From JANMDN01 sp031376285 (GTDB taxonomy: Bacteria > Actinomycetota > Thermoleophilia > Miltoncostaeales > Miltoncostaeaceae), in assembly GCA_031376285.1 (NCBI GenBank), contig JANMDN010000003.1, forward strand, positions 65,628 to 129,627: a stretch of 64,000 bases of DNA, read 5' to 3'. The translations under genes and the position numbers were made by a program. Positions within the stretch are counted from its first letter, which is position 1; each line of letters begins with the position of its first letter. The notes beneath the pieces are model-generated. The model searched no databases, had not been told where the DNA came from, and saw only the letters and a program-made list of their open reading frames with translations. Shown piece after piece: positions 42,924 to 51,275 of the stretch.

Positions 42924-44978
42924 TTGTCGCACAGGATCGCCCACCCACGAGCTCGTCGTCTCATGCTGCTGCCCGTGGTGCTTTTCGCGAGCCTGACGGG
43001 AGCGCAGATGGCCGCTGCCGTCCCGGACCCCCCGACCCTTGCCGCAGGAGCCCCGCCCCCGGCGAACCCCGGAAACGGGGCGACCGTCGACTCGAACGGC
43101 AACGTCCTCTACAACCTCGACGCGGCCGCTCCAGGAGCGACCATCGCCTGGACACTGACGCGGCCCGCTGGCAGCACCGGCCCGGCCTACGGCCAACCCG
43201 GTGGCGGAACCGTCGCCGACCTCGGAGATGGCGCTCCCGACGGCGTCTACACCTTCACAGCGACGCAGGAGGATCTCACCGGAACGTCCCTGCCCCTCCA
43301 GCTGACCGTAACGCTCACTCGCGTGCCAGTCCTGACGCCGGCCTCGTTTGGTGGGATCCCCGTCAACAATCCCAGCATCGCCATTGGTTTCACCTCGTCG
43401 CCGACCTGGGTGTTCCGCCAGGGCGCGACGATTGTCCATTCCGGCGTCACGTCGCCCGCGACGCTCCCCCCGACGGGGATCCCCGACCCTCCAGCGACAC
43501 CGACGATCTTCGAGGTGCGGAAGGTCTTCAGCCCTGGAAACTTCTCCGAGCTCGCGAGCCTGAGCTTCACGCTCGACCGGACGCCCCCGATCGCTCCCGC
43601 GTTTACGTCGGGCCCGGCTGACGGCGCGGTCGTGAACGCGCCGCCGACGTTCGGCCTCTCGGCCTTGGAGGGGAGCCTCAGCTGGTCGCTCACCCCGAGT
43701 GCCCCCGCAAAGACGGGTACCGGAGGCACAGCGGCGCTCGCGCCGATCGCCGACGACGGCACCTACACCTTCACCGCGGTCGCAACTGACGTGGCGGGGA
43801 ACCCGTCCACGACCGCGCGGACGTTCCGGCTCGACCGGAAAGCTCCGACGGCCCCGACGCTCACCCCTGAGATCCTCAGCGTGCAGAACTCCCCGCCGAC
43901 CACCACCCTCGCCGGCGGCGGCGAGCCGGTGAGCTACCGCTGGCAGCTCGACGGCGGCGCCATCAAGAGCACCGCAGACGTCAACCTCGTGGGGCTCGCT
44001 GACGGCGACCACACGTTCGTGGCATGGGCGGTCGACCAGGCGGGCAACGAGTCGCCGAAGACGACGCGTCCCTTCAAGCTCGACCGACTCGCGCCGGACC
44101 CGCCGAAGATCACCGGGGTGCCCGCGGCCCAGAAGAAGGAACCGCAGCCCACGATCAGCTCGCAGGCAAACGCGACGATCCTCTGGAACCTCACCGGACC
44201 GAAAGCGCTCTCCGGGCAGGGCGCCGCACCCCTCAGCCTCTCCTTGGGCTCGCTTCCCGATGGCGAGTACACGCTGACGGCCCGTGCCCGCACCCCCGCC
44301 GGGAACACATCCGCTCCCGCGATGGCGAGCTTCAGGATGGACACCCTGGCTCCGGCTGCTCCGGTGCTCGTCTCGAAGCCGACCTCCGACCGCGGCGGCT
44401 CGCGGCCCACGTTTTCGTGGACCGGTGAAGCCGGCGCGTCGTTTGTCTGGCAAGTTTCCCGCGGCGACCTGATCGTTCAAGGACCTGGTACGACCGACGC
44501 CCGGGAGGTTCGCCTCTCGAAGCTCCTCGCCGGACGCTTTGTGTTCCAGGTGCAACAGATCGACGCGGCTGGGAACCTGAGCCCCGCGAACCAGTTCGCA
44601 TTTACGATCAAGCGACGTGTGAAGGTGGTGGGGCGCCCAGTCATCGCGAAGCTCTACGGGCCGCTCTCTCCGAGGCCCGGCCTCGTCGTGACCCAACGGT
44701 CTCAGCTTCAGCTGCGCTGGGCCTACAAGGCGGGACGAAAGACTCGCTTCTTCAACGTGCAGGTCTTCGACGCCAATGGCAAGAAGATCCTGAGCGCTTT
44801 CCCGACAGCAACGCGCTACACCCTCCCCGCCGGACTGGCCAAACGCGGACGGCGCCTCTACTGGCAGGTCTGGCCATTCTGGGAGAAGGGTGGCTACGCC
44901 CGCAAGCCTTTGGGCGTGAGCTTCTTCGACATCTCCCGCACCGTCGCCAAGCTCGAAGCCGGGAGGGATGGCGGCTGA
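42924..44978 (+). CDS. Secreted Ig-like repeat protein (long type, copy 2)
   Basis: 684 residues from TTG 42924, ten bases after the previous stop with TAGGAGGA between, the same junction style as copy 1. The signal peptide is RRLMLLPVVLFASLTGAQMA. About five Ig-like repeats follow, one of them (GGGEPVSYRWQLDGGAIKS to FKLDRLAPDPP) almost identical to a repeat in the gene at 36997. The C-terminal module is FNVQVFDANGKKILSAFPTA with RLYWQVWPFWEKGGYARKPL. No wall-sorting signal is visible. Last gene of the Ig-like series; a 33-base gap leads to the aminotransferase gene. Confidence 0.82.
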   Translation: MSHRIAHPRARRLMLLPVVLFASLTGAQMAAAVPDPPTLAAGAPPPANPGNGATVDSNGNVLYNLDAAAPGATIAWTLTRPAGSTGPAYGQPGGGTVADLGDGAPDGVYTFTATQEDLTGTSLPLQLTVTLTRVPVLTPASFGGIPVNNPSIAIGFTSSPTWVFRQGATIVHSGVTSPATLPPTGIPDPPATPTIFEVRKVFSPGNFSELASLSFTLDRTPPIAPAFTSGPADGAVVNAPPTFGLSALEGSLSWSLTPSAPAKTGTGGTAALAPIADDGTYTFTAVATDVAGNPSTTARTFRLDRKAPTAPTLTPEILSVQNSPPTTTLAGGGEPVSYRWQLDGGAIKSTADVNLVGLADGDHTFVAWAVDQAGNESPKTTRPFKLDRLAPDPPKITGVPAAQKKEPQPTISSQANATILWNLTGPKALSGQGAAPLSLSLGSLPDGEYTLTARARTPAGNTSAPAMASFRMDTLAPAAPVLVSKPTSDRGGSRPTFSWTGEAGASFVWQVSRGDLIVQGPGTTDAREVRLSKLLAGRFVFQVQQIDAAGNLSPANQFAFTIKRRVKVVGRPVIAKLYGPLSPRPGLVVTQRSQLQLRWAYKAGRKTRFFNVQVFDANGKKILSAFPTATRYTLPAGLAKRGRRLYWQVWPFWEKGGYARKPLGVSFFDISRTVAKLEAGRDGG

Positions 44979-45011
44979 CCGGCGTCCACCTGGCTCGGTA
45001 GGATTCCGGGC

Positions 45012-46097
45012 GTGACGACAACGACTTCCCCCATCTCATTTGCTCGCGGCGCCCCGTGCCCGGAGGCCCTCGACGCGGATCTCATCGCCCGCTGCGCCGC
45101 CGAAGCCCTCGGCGACAACCCCGTCGCGATCCTCTCCTACAGCCCCGGAAACGGCTACCAGCCGCTGCGGGCGCTCCTCGGCGAGCCCCTCGGAGCGACC
45201 GCGGAGCAGGTCTTTGTGACCAACGGCTCGCTGCAGGGCTTCATCTTCCTACTCGAAGAACTCTTCTCGCCGGGCGACGTGCTCGCGGTCGAAGCTCCGA
45301 CCTATGACCGAGCGCTGCTCCAGGCGAAGCTCCACGGAATCGACGTCCTCCCGATCCCCGTCGAGCCCGACGGGCTCTCGGTCGACGCACTCGCCGAGGC
45401 ATGCGAGGCGGGCCGGGCGCCACGGATGCTCTACACAATCCCGAACTTCCAGAACCCGTCTGGGGCGACCCTGAGCCGCGCGAAGCGCCAAGCGCTCGTG
45501 GCGCTGGCCGAGCGCCACGACTTCCTCATCCTCGAAGACGACCCGTACGGTCGCCTCCGGTTCGAGGGCGAGCACCTCCCGAGCCTCGCGTCGCTCGGCG
45601 GCTCGCGCGTCATCTTCACGTCGTCATTTTCGAAGACGCTCGCGCCAGGGCTTCGGGTTGGCTACATCGTCGCCCCACAGGACATCACCGCAAAGCTCGT
45701 GGGCCGGGCAAACCGGACCTACATCTCACCGTCGCTCCTTGCTCAGGCCGCGGTGCACCGAGTGATGGCGGACGGCCTCCTCGACGCGAATATCGCGCGC
45801 GTCACGGGCCTGATGCGCGAGCGACGCGACGCCATGCTCGCGGGGCTCGATCAGATGCCGGCCGGCACTGAGTGCCACGCCCCCGAGGGTGGGTTCTTCT
45901 GTTGGCTCGAACTCCCAGAAGGGTTCTCGGCTGACGCCCTCGCCTCCGTCGCCGAGCGCGAGGGAGTGCTCTACGTTCCCGGGAGCGCCTGTTTCGTCGA
46001 GGGTGGCGAGCGGACCCTGCGTCTGGCCTACAGCGGTGTGAGCCCTGAAGAGATCACCGAGGGGATGCGGCGCCTCGGGGCCGCCTTCGCGTCGTAG
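45012..46097 (+). CDS. PLP-dependent aminotransferase (class I/II, 2-aminoadipate/MocR-like)
   Basis: 361 residues from GTG 45012. Fold type I motifs are SYSPGNGYQPLRALLGEPL, VTNGSLQGFIFLLEELF, TIPNFQNPSGATLS and the PLP-lysine segment SSFSKTLAPGLRVGYIV. It resembles LysN/ARO8-type aminotransferases that act on aromatic, branched or 2-aminoadipate substrates; the substrate is not evident. There is no DNA-binding MocR domain. It is slightly short (family about 390-400). A LapA-like gene follows 10 bases later with its own ribosome site. No obvious tie to the surface genes around it. Confidence 0.9.
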   Translation: MTTTTSPISFARGAPCPEALDADLIARCAAEALGDNPVAILSYSPGNGYQPLRALLGEPLGATAEQVFVTNGSLQGFIFLLEELFSPGDVLAVEAPTYDRALLQAKLHGIDVLPIPVEPDGLSVDALAEACEAGRAPRMLYTIPNFQNPSGATLSRAKRQALVALAERHDFLILEDDPYGRLRFEGEHLPSLASLGGSRVIFTSSFSKTLAPGLRVGYIVAPQDITAKLVGRANRTYISPSLLAQAAVHRVMADGLLDANIARVTGLMRERRDAMLAGLDQMPAGTECHAPEGGFFCWLELPEGFSADALASVAEREGVLYVPGSACFVEGGERTLRLAYSGVSPEEITEGMRRLGAAFAS

Positions 46098-46107
46098 GAG
46101 GTACTGC

Positions 46108-46392
46108 TTGAACGATCAGCCGATACTCGAGCACCCGCCCGCACGAGAAGGGCTCGACGACGAGGACCGCGCGCGGATCGTCAAGGGTGCCGTGGTGGCC
46201 CTCATCGCGATCCTGGTCATTCTCTTCATCATGCTGAACCGCCGCCAGGTGCGGGTCAACTTCCTCATCTTCCGGGCAGAGGCATCGCTCATCTGGGTGA
46301 TCGTGCTGTCGCTCATCGCGGGCGCGATCCTCGGCTCAGTGGTACCCCGCGCGCTTCGACGGCGCTTTGGCAGGAATCGGACGGGGTCCTGA
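46108..46392 (+). CDS. Small LapA-like (DUF1049) membrane protein
   Basis: 94 residues from TTG 46108, with TAGGAGG seven bases upstream. Two hydrophobic helices (VVALIAILVILFIMLN and LIWVIVLSLIAGAILGSVV) flank the motif NRRQVRVNFLIF, typical of lipopolysaccharide assembly protein A domain proteins. The tail is basic (RALRRRFGRNRTGS). Role in a presumably monoderm organism is unknown; general envelope function is likely. Confidence 0.8.
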   Translation: MNDQPILEHPPAREGLDDEDRARIVKGAVVALIAILVILFIMLNRRQVRVNFLIFRAEASLIWVIVLSLIAGAILGSVVPRALRRRFGRNRTGS

Positions 46393-46448
46393 GTTCTGAC
46401 GCCAGCCCGCCGGCATCGTCGCTTCTCTCGGCGACGATCGCCGCACCG

Positions 46449-46685
46449 GTGCGGTTTCCGACGATGGGGTCGCTGCTGCGCGGGATGGTTGGCGCCTCGC
46501 GGACCGGTGGCTTCCATGTCGAACTGCGAAACCACGAGAGCGGGCGAGTCGTTGCGCGCGAACCTGCTGGAGACACTCCGGCATCAGCGCGGGCGCTACT
46601 CGCGGTGATCGAGGCCGATCTCGGCGCGATGACGCTGGACGAGTTCGGGCGTCAATGGGGGCGCCACCGACCGGTGCTAGGGTAG
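46449..46685 (+). CDS. Small hypothetical protein
   Basis: 78 residues from GTG 46449. The sequence (FPTMGSLLRGMVGASRTGG, then VELRNHESGRVVAREPAGD and LLAVIEADLGAMTLDEFGR) has the look of a small alpha/beta protein and ends one base into the GTG preceding the next gene. The frame is open a little further upstream. No domain recognised. Its location in an otherwise tightly packed run and sensible amino-acid composition support coding. Confidence 0.5.
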   Translation: MRFPTMGSLLRGMVGASRTGGFHVELRNHESGRVVAREPAGDTPASARALLAVIEADLGAMTLDEFGRQWGRHRPVLG

Positions 46686-46690
46686 TGGCA

Positions 46691-47956
46691 ATGCGCGTTC
46701 GATTGCCGGTCGCGCTGGTTGCCACGTTTGCGCTCGCCGCGACGGCAACCGGCGCCCCCCTTACGCGGGACCAGCTCATTCAGGCTGCCCGTAGTGGAAA
46801 GTCGATCCCGGCGATCATGAAGCAGTCGTTCCCGCAGTCGCGTATTCAGCGACAGAGCGGGGCCCGGGTGCGCGTGCTGCTCTCGGTCATGCCACGGATG
46901 ATCATCACCGGTAAGACGGCGCTTGCCGTGACCGACGAGGGGCAGTGGAAACGCCCCATGCAGCGGCCGCTCGACGCGACCCACCGCTACGAAATCACGC
47001 GCAGTGGCGCGGGTTTCGCGGTCCGCGACCTTGATGGCACAGGCGCCCCGCGGACCTTCAAGGGCCCCATTCGCGTCGACTCGGCCGACGCTTCGACCGG
47101 CATCCGGATCGCCGATCCGTTTGACCGGCGCTACCGCGGATCGCTTCGAATGGTTGCCCTCGACAAGGACAGCTTCCAGCTCGTGAACGAGCTCGGCCTC
47201 GAGGACTACCTTCAGGGCGTCCTGCCCGGAGAGGTGCCCGAGGGGACCGGTCCGGCCACTGCGCTCAAGGCAGAGGTCATCGCCTACCGGTCTCGCACGT
47301 TCGCAAAGCTCCGCGGTCACGCGTTCCCGTACGACGTCGACTCCGACTCCCCCCTGTATCTCGGATTCGACGCAGAACGCGAACAGACCAACCAGGCGGT
47401 CCGGGGCAGCAAGGGCCTCACGCTGATGGTCGGCAAGCGTCCGTTCGAGGCCCAGTTCCCAACGTCAGGCACCGTCGTCACACCGACGCTGACCGCCGAC
47501 CTTGGTCGCCCTGAGCAGATCGCGGCCCACCCGTCGCGTCTGATCTCGGGCGCGACCCCCGGCCTTGGCCAAGCGGCCGTGGACGCCGGCATCGGATTCC
47601 TCGGAACCCCATACCTCTGGGGCGGCTCCAAGCCGGGTGGCTTTGACTGCTCTGGCTTCACGAGCTACATCTACGGGCAGCTCGGCATCCTTCTCCCGAG
47701 GGTGGCGGAGGACCAGGCCAAGGTCGGCCAGTACGTGCCGCGCGAGCAACTCGCACCCGGCGACACGGTCTTCTTTGCCGACAGCTCCGGCTACATCCAC
47801 CACATGGGCATGTACATCGGAAACAACAAGATGGTCCATGCCCCGCGAACGGGTGACGTCGTGAAAATCTCCGACATCACCTCGGAGTACTACACGCGCC
47901 AGTACGCCGGAGCGCGCCGGTACTCGCCAGCGGTGGGCAGCGTTCCCGGGAAGTGA
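46691..47956 (+). CDS. Secreted SpoIID-NlpC/P60 fusion protein (copy 1)
   Basis: 421 residues from ATG 46691 (signal VALVATFALAATATGAPLT); GTG 46685 is possible. The middle (about 80-290) is a SpoIID-type domain with LEDYLQGVLPGEVPEGTGP, keeping the catalytic-type Glu in GEVP, and VIAYRSRTFAKL; the usual SSSGG region is altered (FEAQFPTSGTVVTP). The C-terminus (about 305-421) is NlpC/P60 with Cys in GGFDCSGFTSYIYG and His in IHHMGMYIGNNKMVHA. It could cut both glycan strands and stem peptides of peptidoglycan. The C-terminal half is nearly identical to the gene at 51276-52589. Confidence 0.85.
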   Translation: MRVRLPVALVATFALAATATGAPLTRDQLIQAARSGKSIPAIMKQSFPQSRIQRQSGARVRVLLSVMPRMIITGKTALAVTDEGQWKRPMQRPLDATHRYEITRSGAGFAVRDLDGTGAPRTFKGPIRVDSADASTGIRIADPFDRRYRGSLRMVALDKDSFQLVNELGLEDYLQGVLPGEVPEGTGPATALKAEVIAYRSRTFAKLRGHAFPYDVDSDSPLYLGFDAEREQTNQAVRGSKGLTLMVGKRPFEAQFPTSGTVVTPTLTADLGRPEQIAAHPSRLISGATPGLGQAAVDAGIGFLGTPYLWGGSKPGGFDCSGFTSYIYGQLGILLPRVAEDQAKVGQYVPREQLAPGDTVFFADSSGYIHHMGMYIGNNKMVHAPRTGDVVKISDITSEYYTRQYAGARRYSPAVGSVPGK

Positions 47957-48057
47957 GCCTTCCACCAGAAGACCGTTAGGGTTTCGTTCGCTTCAGCCCT
48001 CCGCGTCGCACCTCCCGCCACCATGGCCGGGTCAGGAAGACGATCCCGGAGGTGACC

Positions 48058-48966
48058 ATGATCGAACGTCGTGCTGGTGCGAGGGCCGTCGGCGCGCTGA
48101 TCGCTGGAGCGTTCGGCGCAGGTCCGGCTCTCGGCGCGTGTGCCCCGGCGGGCGCGCAGCCGAAGGTGAGCGGAGGCTTCCGGATCGGGATCGCACAAAG
48201 TGCGCAAGGTCACCCGAAGGACAAGGGTGTGATCGCGAACATGTTTAGGGCGACGCACGCTCAGGCGCAGGTGATGGGTGGCGGTGGACTTCGCATCCTC
48301 AGCGACTCGGCGCTCGCAAGCCCCGCTGCGCTTGCCGATGTGAAGGTGCTGGTCCTCCCCGAGGTGAAGGGTCTTTCGAACGCGCAACGCCTGGCGATAC
48401 TCGGGTGGGTCAAGCGAGGCGGTGGGCTCGTGAGCCTCTACTTCGACGGGCGCGACGACGCCGACGGCACACCGCTCGTGCGCAAGGGCTTCGGAGGACG
48501 GACCGAGTGGGGATCCCTCTCGCCCGCGTTCGGGGCGAACTTCATCAACGATGCGTTCATGACGCAGGCGAGCTTCGGGTTGGAGCAGGGTCATCCACTG
48601 ATTGCGGCCGCGTCGCGTTTTTGCGGTGGGCCAGTGCCGGACTACGCCTGGCGACGAGACCAGCGCCCGATCGCCCTCACCGGGGAACTCGTCGAACCGA
48701 ACGGCCGCCAGTTCATGCCCATCGCGCGCCTGCGCACGGTGCGGATCACTTGGAAGCGTCCCGAGCCGAAGGCACGGCCGGGTGCCGTTTTCGCGTTCAC
48801 GAACCGCTACGGCGCGGGTCGCGTTGTCCACTTCGGGTTCAACTTCATCGACGCCTGGCAACCTTGGACGTTCCAGAAGTACTACGCGGGCGTCGATCCG
48901 GCCGGACCGAACACTGGCGTGGCGCTTCTGCGGGGTTCCGTGGAATGGGCGTCCGGGCGCGCGTAG
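48058..48966 (+). CDS. Secreted protein of unknown function, trio paralog 1 (GATase-like fold)
   Basis: 302 residues from ATG 48058 with GGAGG five bases upstream; GTG 48052 is also in frame. A signal peptide precedes the mature start ACAPAGAQPKVSGGFRIGI. An alpha/beta domain shows VKVLVLPEVKGLSNAQRLAI and WVKRGGGLVSLYFDGRDD, reminiscent of class I glutamine amidotransferase or ThuA folds, but no nucleophilic Cys is apparent. Two conserved Cys remain (ACxP near the start and RFCGG) that may pair. The C-terminus has GRVVHFGFNFIDAWQPWTF. First of three tandem paralogs. Function unknown. Confidence 0.78.
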   Translation: MIERRAGARAVGALIAGAFGAGPALGACAPAGAQPKVSGGFRIGIAQSAQGHPKDKGVIANMFRATHAQAQVMGGGGLRILSDSALASPAALADVKVLVLPEVKGLSNAQRLAILGWVKRGGGLVSLYFDGRDDADGTPLVRKGFGGRTEWGSLSPAFGANFINDAFMTQASFGLEQGHPLIAAASRFCGGPVPDYAWRRDQRPIALTGELVEPNGRQFMPIARLRTVRITWKRPEPKARPGAVFAFTNRYGAGRVVHFGFNFIDAWQPWTFQKYYAGVDPAGPNTGVALLRGSVEWASGRA

Positions 48967-49068
48967 GCGAGCCTCCCCGGCCCGACTCAAGCTCTGGCCG
49001 GTTTGGGCCGATCACATCTGCAGGCGGACTGACCCGCCAAGCGTTTCATCGGTGCACGGAGGCACACG

Positions 49069-49974
49069 TTGTCGAAGCTCAAGGCCACGCTTGGAAGCGC
49101 GCTTGTCATGGCGCTCGCAAGCACCGGTTCGGCCCTCGCCGCCTGCGTCCCGTCGGGCAGCCAACCGGCCGTGCCGGGCGACTTTCAGGTCGGGGTGCTG
49201 CAAAGCGACCAGGGCGCCGCACGCGATGTCGGTGTGATCCGGAACATCTTCAGCGTCACAAAAGCGAAGCTCGACGAGGCGCTACCGGGTCGGGTTCGAG
49301 TCCTCTCCGACGCCGACGCCGCTCGGCCCGAGGCCCTTGCGGGCCTCAAGGTCATCGTCCTCCCCGAAACAAAGGGCCTCTCGCGGGCCCAACGGCGCGC
49401 ATTGCTCGGCTGGACGCGCCAGGGCGGGGGCCTCGTCAGCCTGTACTTCAGCGGTCGCGACGACGAGGTTGGGACACCGCTCATCCGCCGCGCAGAGGGC
49501 TGGGGCGGGCGCACCGAATGGGCTGAACTCTCCCCCGCGTTCGGGGCGCGTTTCCTGAACGACGTCTACATGACCGAGGCAACCTTCTCGATCGACCCCG
49601 AACATCCGTTGGCTGAGAAGGCCGCTCGCTTCTGTGGGGCGACGCTTCCTGACTACGCGTGGCGCCGAGGCACCCGCCCGACGGCGCTCACGGGTGAACT
49701 CGCGGTGTCGGCGAGCCGGAAGTTCGTACCGCTCGCGCGGCTCAAGCACGTGAAGATCACCTGGGAGAGGCCCGAGAAGCGCGCCGTTCCAGGTTCGATC
49801 TTCGCTTGGACCAATAGCTACCGCCAAGGACGTCTCGTCCACTTTGGGTTCAACTTCATGGACGCCTGGCAGCCATGGACCTTCCAGACCTTCTACGAGG
49901 GCGTCGACCCGCACGCCCCGGACACCGGCACCGCGCTCCTGCGAGGGGCCGTCGAGTGGGCTTCGGCGGCCTGA
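49069..49974 (+). CDS. Secreted protein of unknown function, trio paralog 2 (GATase-like fold)
   Basis: 301 residues from TTG 49069 with GGAGG seven bases upstream. The signal peptide is LGSALVMALASTGSALA, then ACVPSGSQPAVPGDFQVGV. Same plan as paralog 1: LKVIVLPETKGLSRAQRRAL, GGGLVSLYFSGRDDEVGTPL, FCGATLPDYAWRRGTRP and HFGFNFMDAWQPWTFQTF. It is clearly closer to paralog 1 than to paralog 3. The 102-base gap before it shows no strong signal. Function unknown. Confidence 0.78.
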   Translation: MSKLKATLGSALVMALASTGSALAACVPSGSQPAVPGDFQVGVLQSDQGAARDVGVIRNIFSVTKAKLDEALPGRVRVLSDADAARPEALAGLKVIVLPETKGLSRAQRRALLGWTRQGGGLVSLYFSGRDDEVGTPLIRRAEGWGGRTEWAELSPAFGARFLNDVYMTEATFSIDPEHPLAEKAARFCGATLPDYAWRRGTRPTALTGELAVSASRKFVPLARLKHVKITWERPEKRAVPGSIFAWTNSYRQGRLVHFGFNFMDAWQPWTFQTFYEGVDPHAPDTGTALLRGAVEWASAA

Positions 49975-49985
49975 AAGGACGACGT

Positions 49986-50915
49986 ATGCCTCCTCGTCTC
50001 AAGGACGCGCTTCTGGGTGCGCTCGTCGCGTCCGCGGTCACCGCGACCGGGGCAAGCGCCGCCTGCCTTCCGGAGTTCGACCAGCCCGACGTCAGTCCGG
50101 GGTACAAGGTCGGTGTTGTTCAGACCGCTCAAGGCGGCGCCAAGCAGCTGAAACTTACCCGTGACATGTACCAGGTGACCTGGCAGCGGCTGGAACTGGC
50201 ATCGCCGGACGAAGTTCGCGTTCTGCGCGACGCTGACCTCGCGGACCCGCAGCGCCTGGCCGATTTGAAGGTGATCGTGCTCGCCCAGACCCGGAGTTTG
50301 AGCCCGGCCCAGCGGCGCGGCCTCCTCAACTGGGTCAAGAGCGGCGGTGGCCTCGTGAGTCTTTACCAAAGCGGTCGTGACAACGAGCGCGGTGTTTCCC
50401 TCACACCCCCTGCGGTGCCGCGAAAGGCGCCAAAGGCGTACGCGGGATGGGCGGACCTGTCGCCGGCATATGGGGCGACCGTTCTCGACGTCGGAATGCG
50501 CCAGGTGGTGATCTCGACGAGGCTGTCAAATCCCGTCGGCGAGCTTGCGGCGAAGTTCTGCGGCGCGCCACTCCCCGACTTCGTTTGGAAGCGCGACAGC
50601 TCGCCGGTCGCCATCACGGGCGAGTTCGGAACGCTGAGAGGGAGCGCGAAGCCCCTGGCGACCGTGAAAGCGGTCCGGGTCCGACCGGGAGGGCGTCCGG
50701 TTCCGCGCGGCGCAAACCTCGCATGGACGAACACCTACGGCGCAGGCCGCGTGGTCTACGTCGGCTACAACCTGATGGACGCATGGCGCAACTACACCTT
50801 CGAGACGTACTACGAAGCGAGCGACCCCGACGCCCCCGACACCACGATCGCCCTCTTCAGAGGGGCCGTTGAGTGGGCATCAGCCGTCACCGAGGTGGTC
50901 GGAGCGCCGGCCTAA
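49986..50915 (+). CDS. Secreted protein of unknown function, trio paralog 3 (GATase-like fold)
   Basis: 309 residues from ATG 49986 with AAAGGA eight bases upstream; the frame is open back to 49875 but that part overlaps paralog 2. Signal LLGALVASAVTATGASA, mature start ACLPEFDQPDVSPGYKVGV. It keeps LKVIVLAQTRSLSPAQRRGL, SGGGLVSLYQSGRDNERG, FCGAPLPDFVWKRDSSP and VYVGYNLMDAWRNYTFETY, but is the most divergent of the three. A palindromic repeat begins 18 bases after the stop and may act as a terminator. Confidence 0.78.
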   Translation: MPPRLKDALLGALVASAVTATGASAACLPEFDQPDVSPGYKVGVVQTAQGGAKQLKLTRDMYQVTWQRLELASPDEVRVLRDADLADPQRLADLKVIVLAQTRSLSPAQRRGLLNWVKSGGGLVSLYQSGRDNERGVSLTPPAVPRKAPKAYAGWADLSPAYGATVLDVGMRQVVISTRLSNPVGELAAKFCGAPLPDFVWKRDSSPVAITGEFGTLRGSAKPLATVKAVRVRPGGRPVPRGANLAWTNTYGAGRVVYVGYNLMDAWRNYTFETYYEASDPDAPDTTIALFRGAVEWASAVTEVVGAPA

Positions 50916-50933
50916 CCCGCGACCGAGGCATTT

Positions 50934-50999
50934 CTTGACTGTCAAGAATGGGGGTCCTGGTGACAGTCAAGCCGTCTACTTGAGCGTGAGGGTTTGCGC
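50934..50999. repeat. Dispersed palindromic repeat, copy A
   Basis: CTTGACTGTCA (50934-50944) is inverted as TGACAGTCAAG (50961-50971), and the first arm is itself the palindrome CTTGACTGTCAAG. A related tail (GAGCGTGAGGGTTTGCG) follows. The same arrangement is found at 55619-55683. It lies right after the third paralog gene. Confidence 0.65.
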
Positions 51000-51275
51000 C
51001 TCATGGACCATCCTCGGGCCTTCGGTTGAGGACGCGCGAATGATTCCGGTCTGCGGGTGGCTTCGCCGCGGCAATTGATGCCCGCCGGGCGGCGGAGCGG
51101 CGACGCGGCCACTGACCGAAGGTCACCGCCCGGCCGAATTCCCTGACCCGAACAAACATGACGAGCGGCCGGCCGCGGATACGATGCTTAGGGATGCCCG
51201 CTCTTCACAGGTCCTTCAATCGCAGCGCCTAACGTCGGCGGCCGTGTGTTTCGGTGTCCGGCGAGAGGAAGACGG
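51000..51275. other. Gene-free stretch between the trio and the second fusion gene
   Basis: Apart from the palindromic repeat on its left side, the 360-base gap 50916-51275 holds no convincing reading frame on either strand. A promoter for the gene at 51276 is expected here but I see no clear -35/-10 pair. Confidence 0.5.

Noticed and set aside
42867..44696. 609-residue open frame on the minus strand
   Set aside because: It mirrors the Ig-like gene at 42924-44978; composition is Arg/Gly/Asp-rich low-complexity with no domain, typical of antisense frames in GC-rich DNA.
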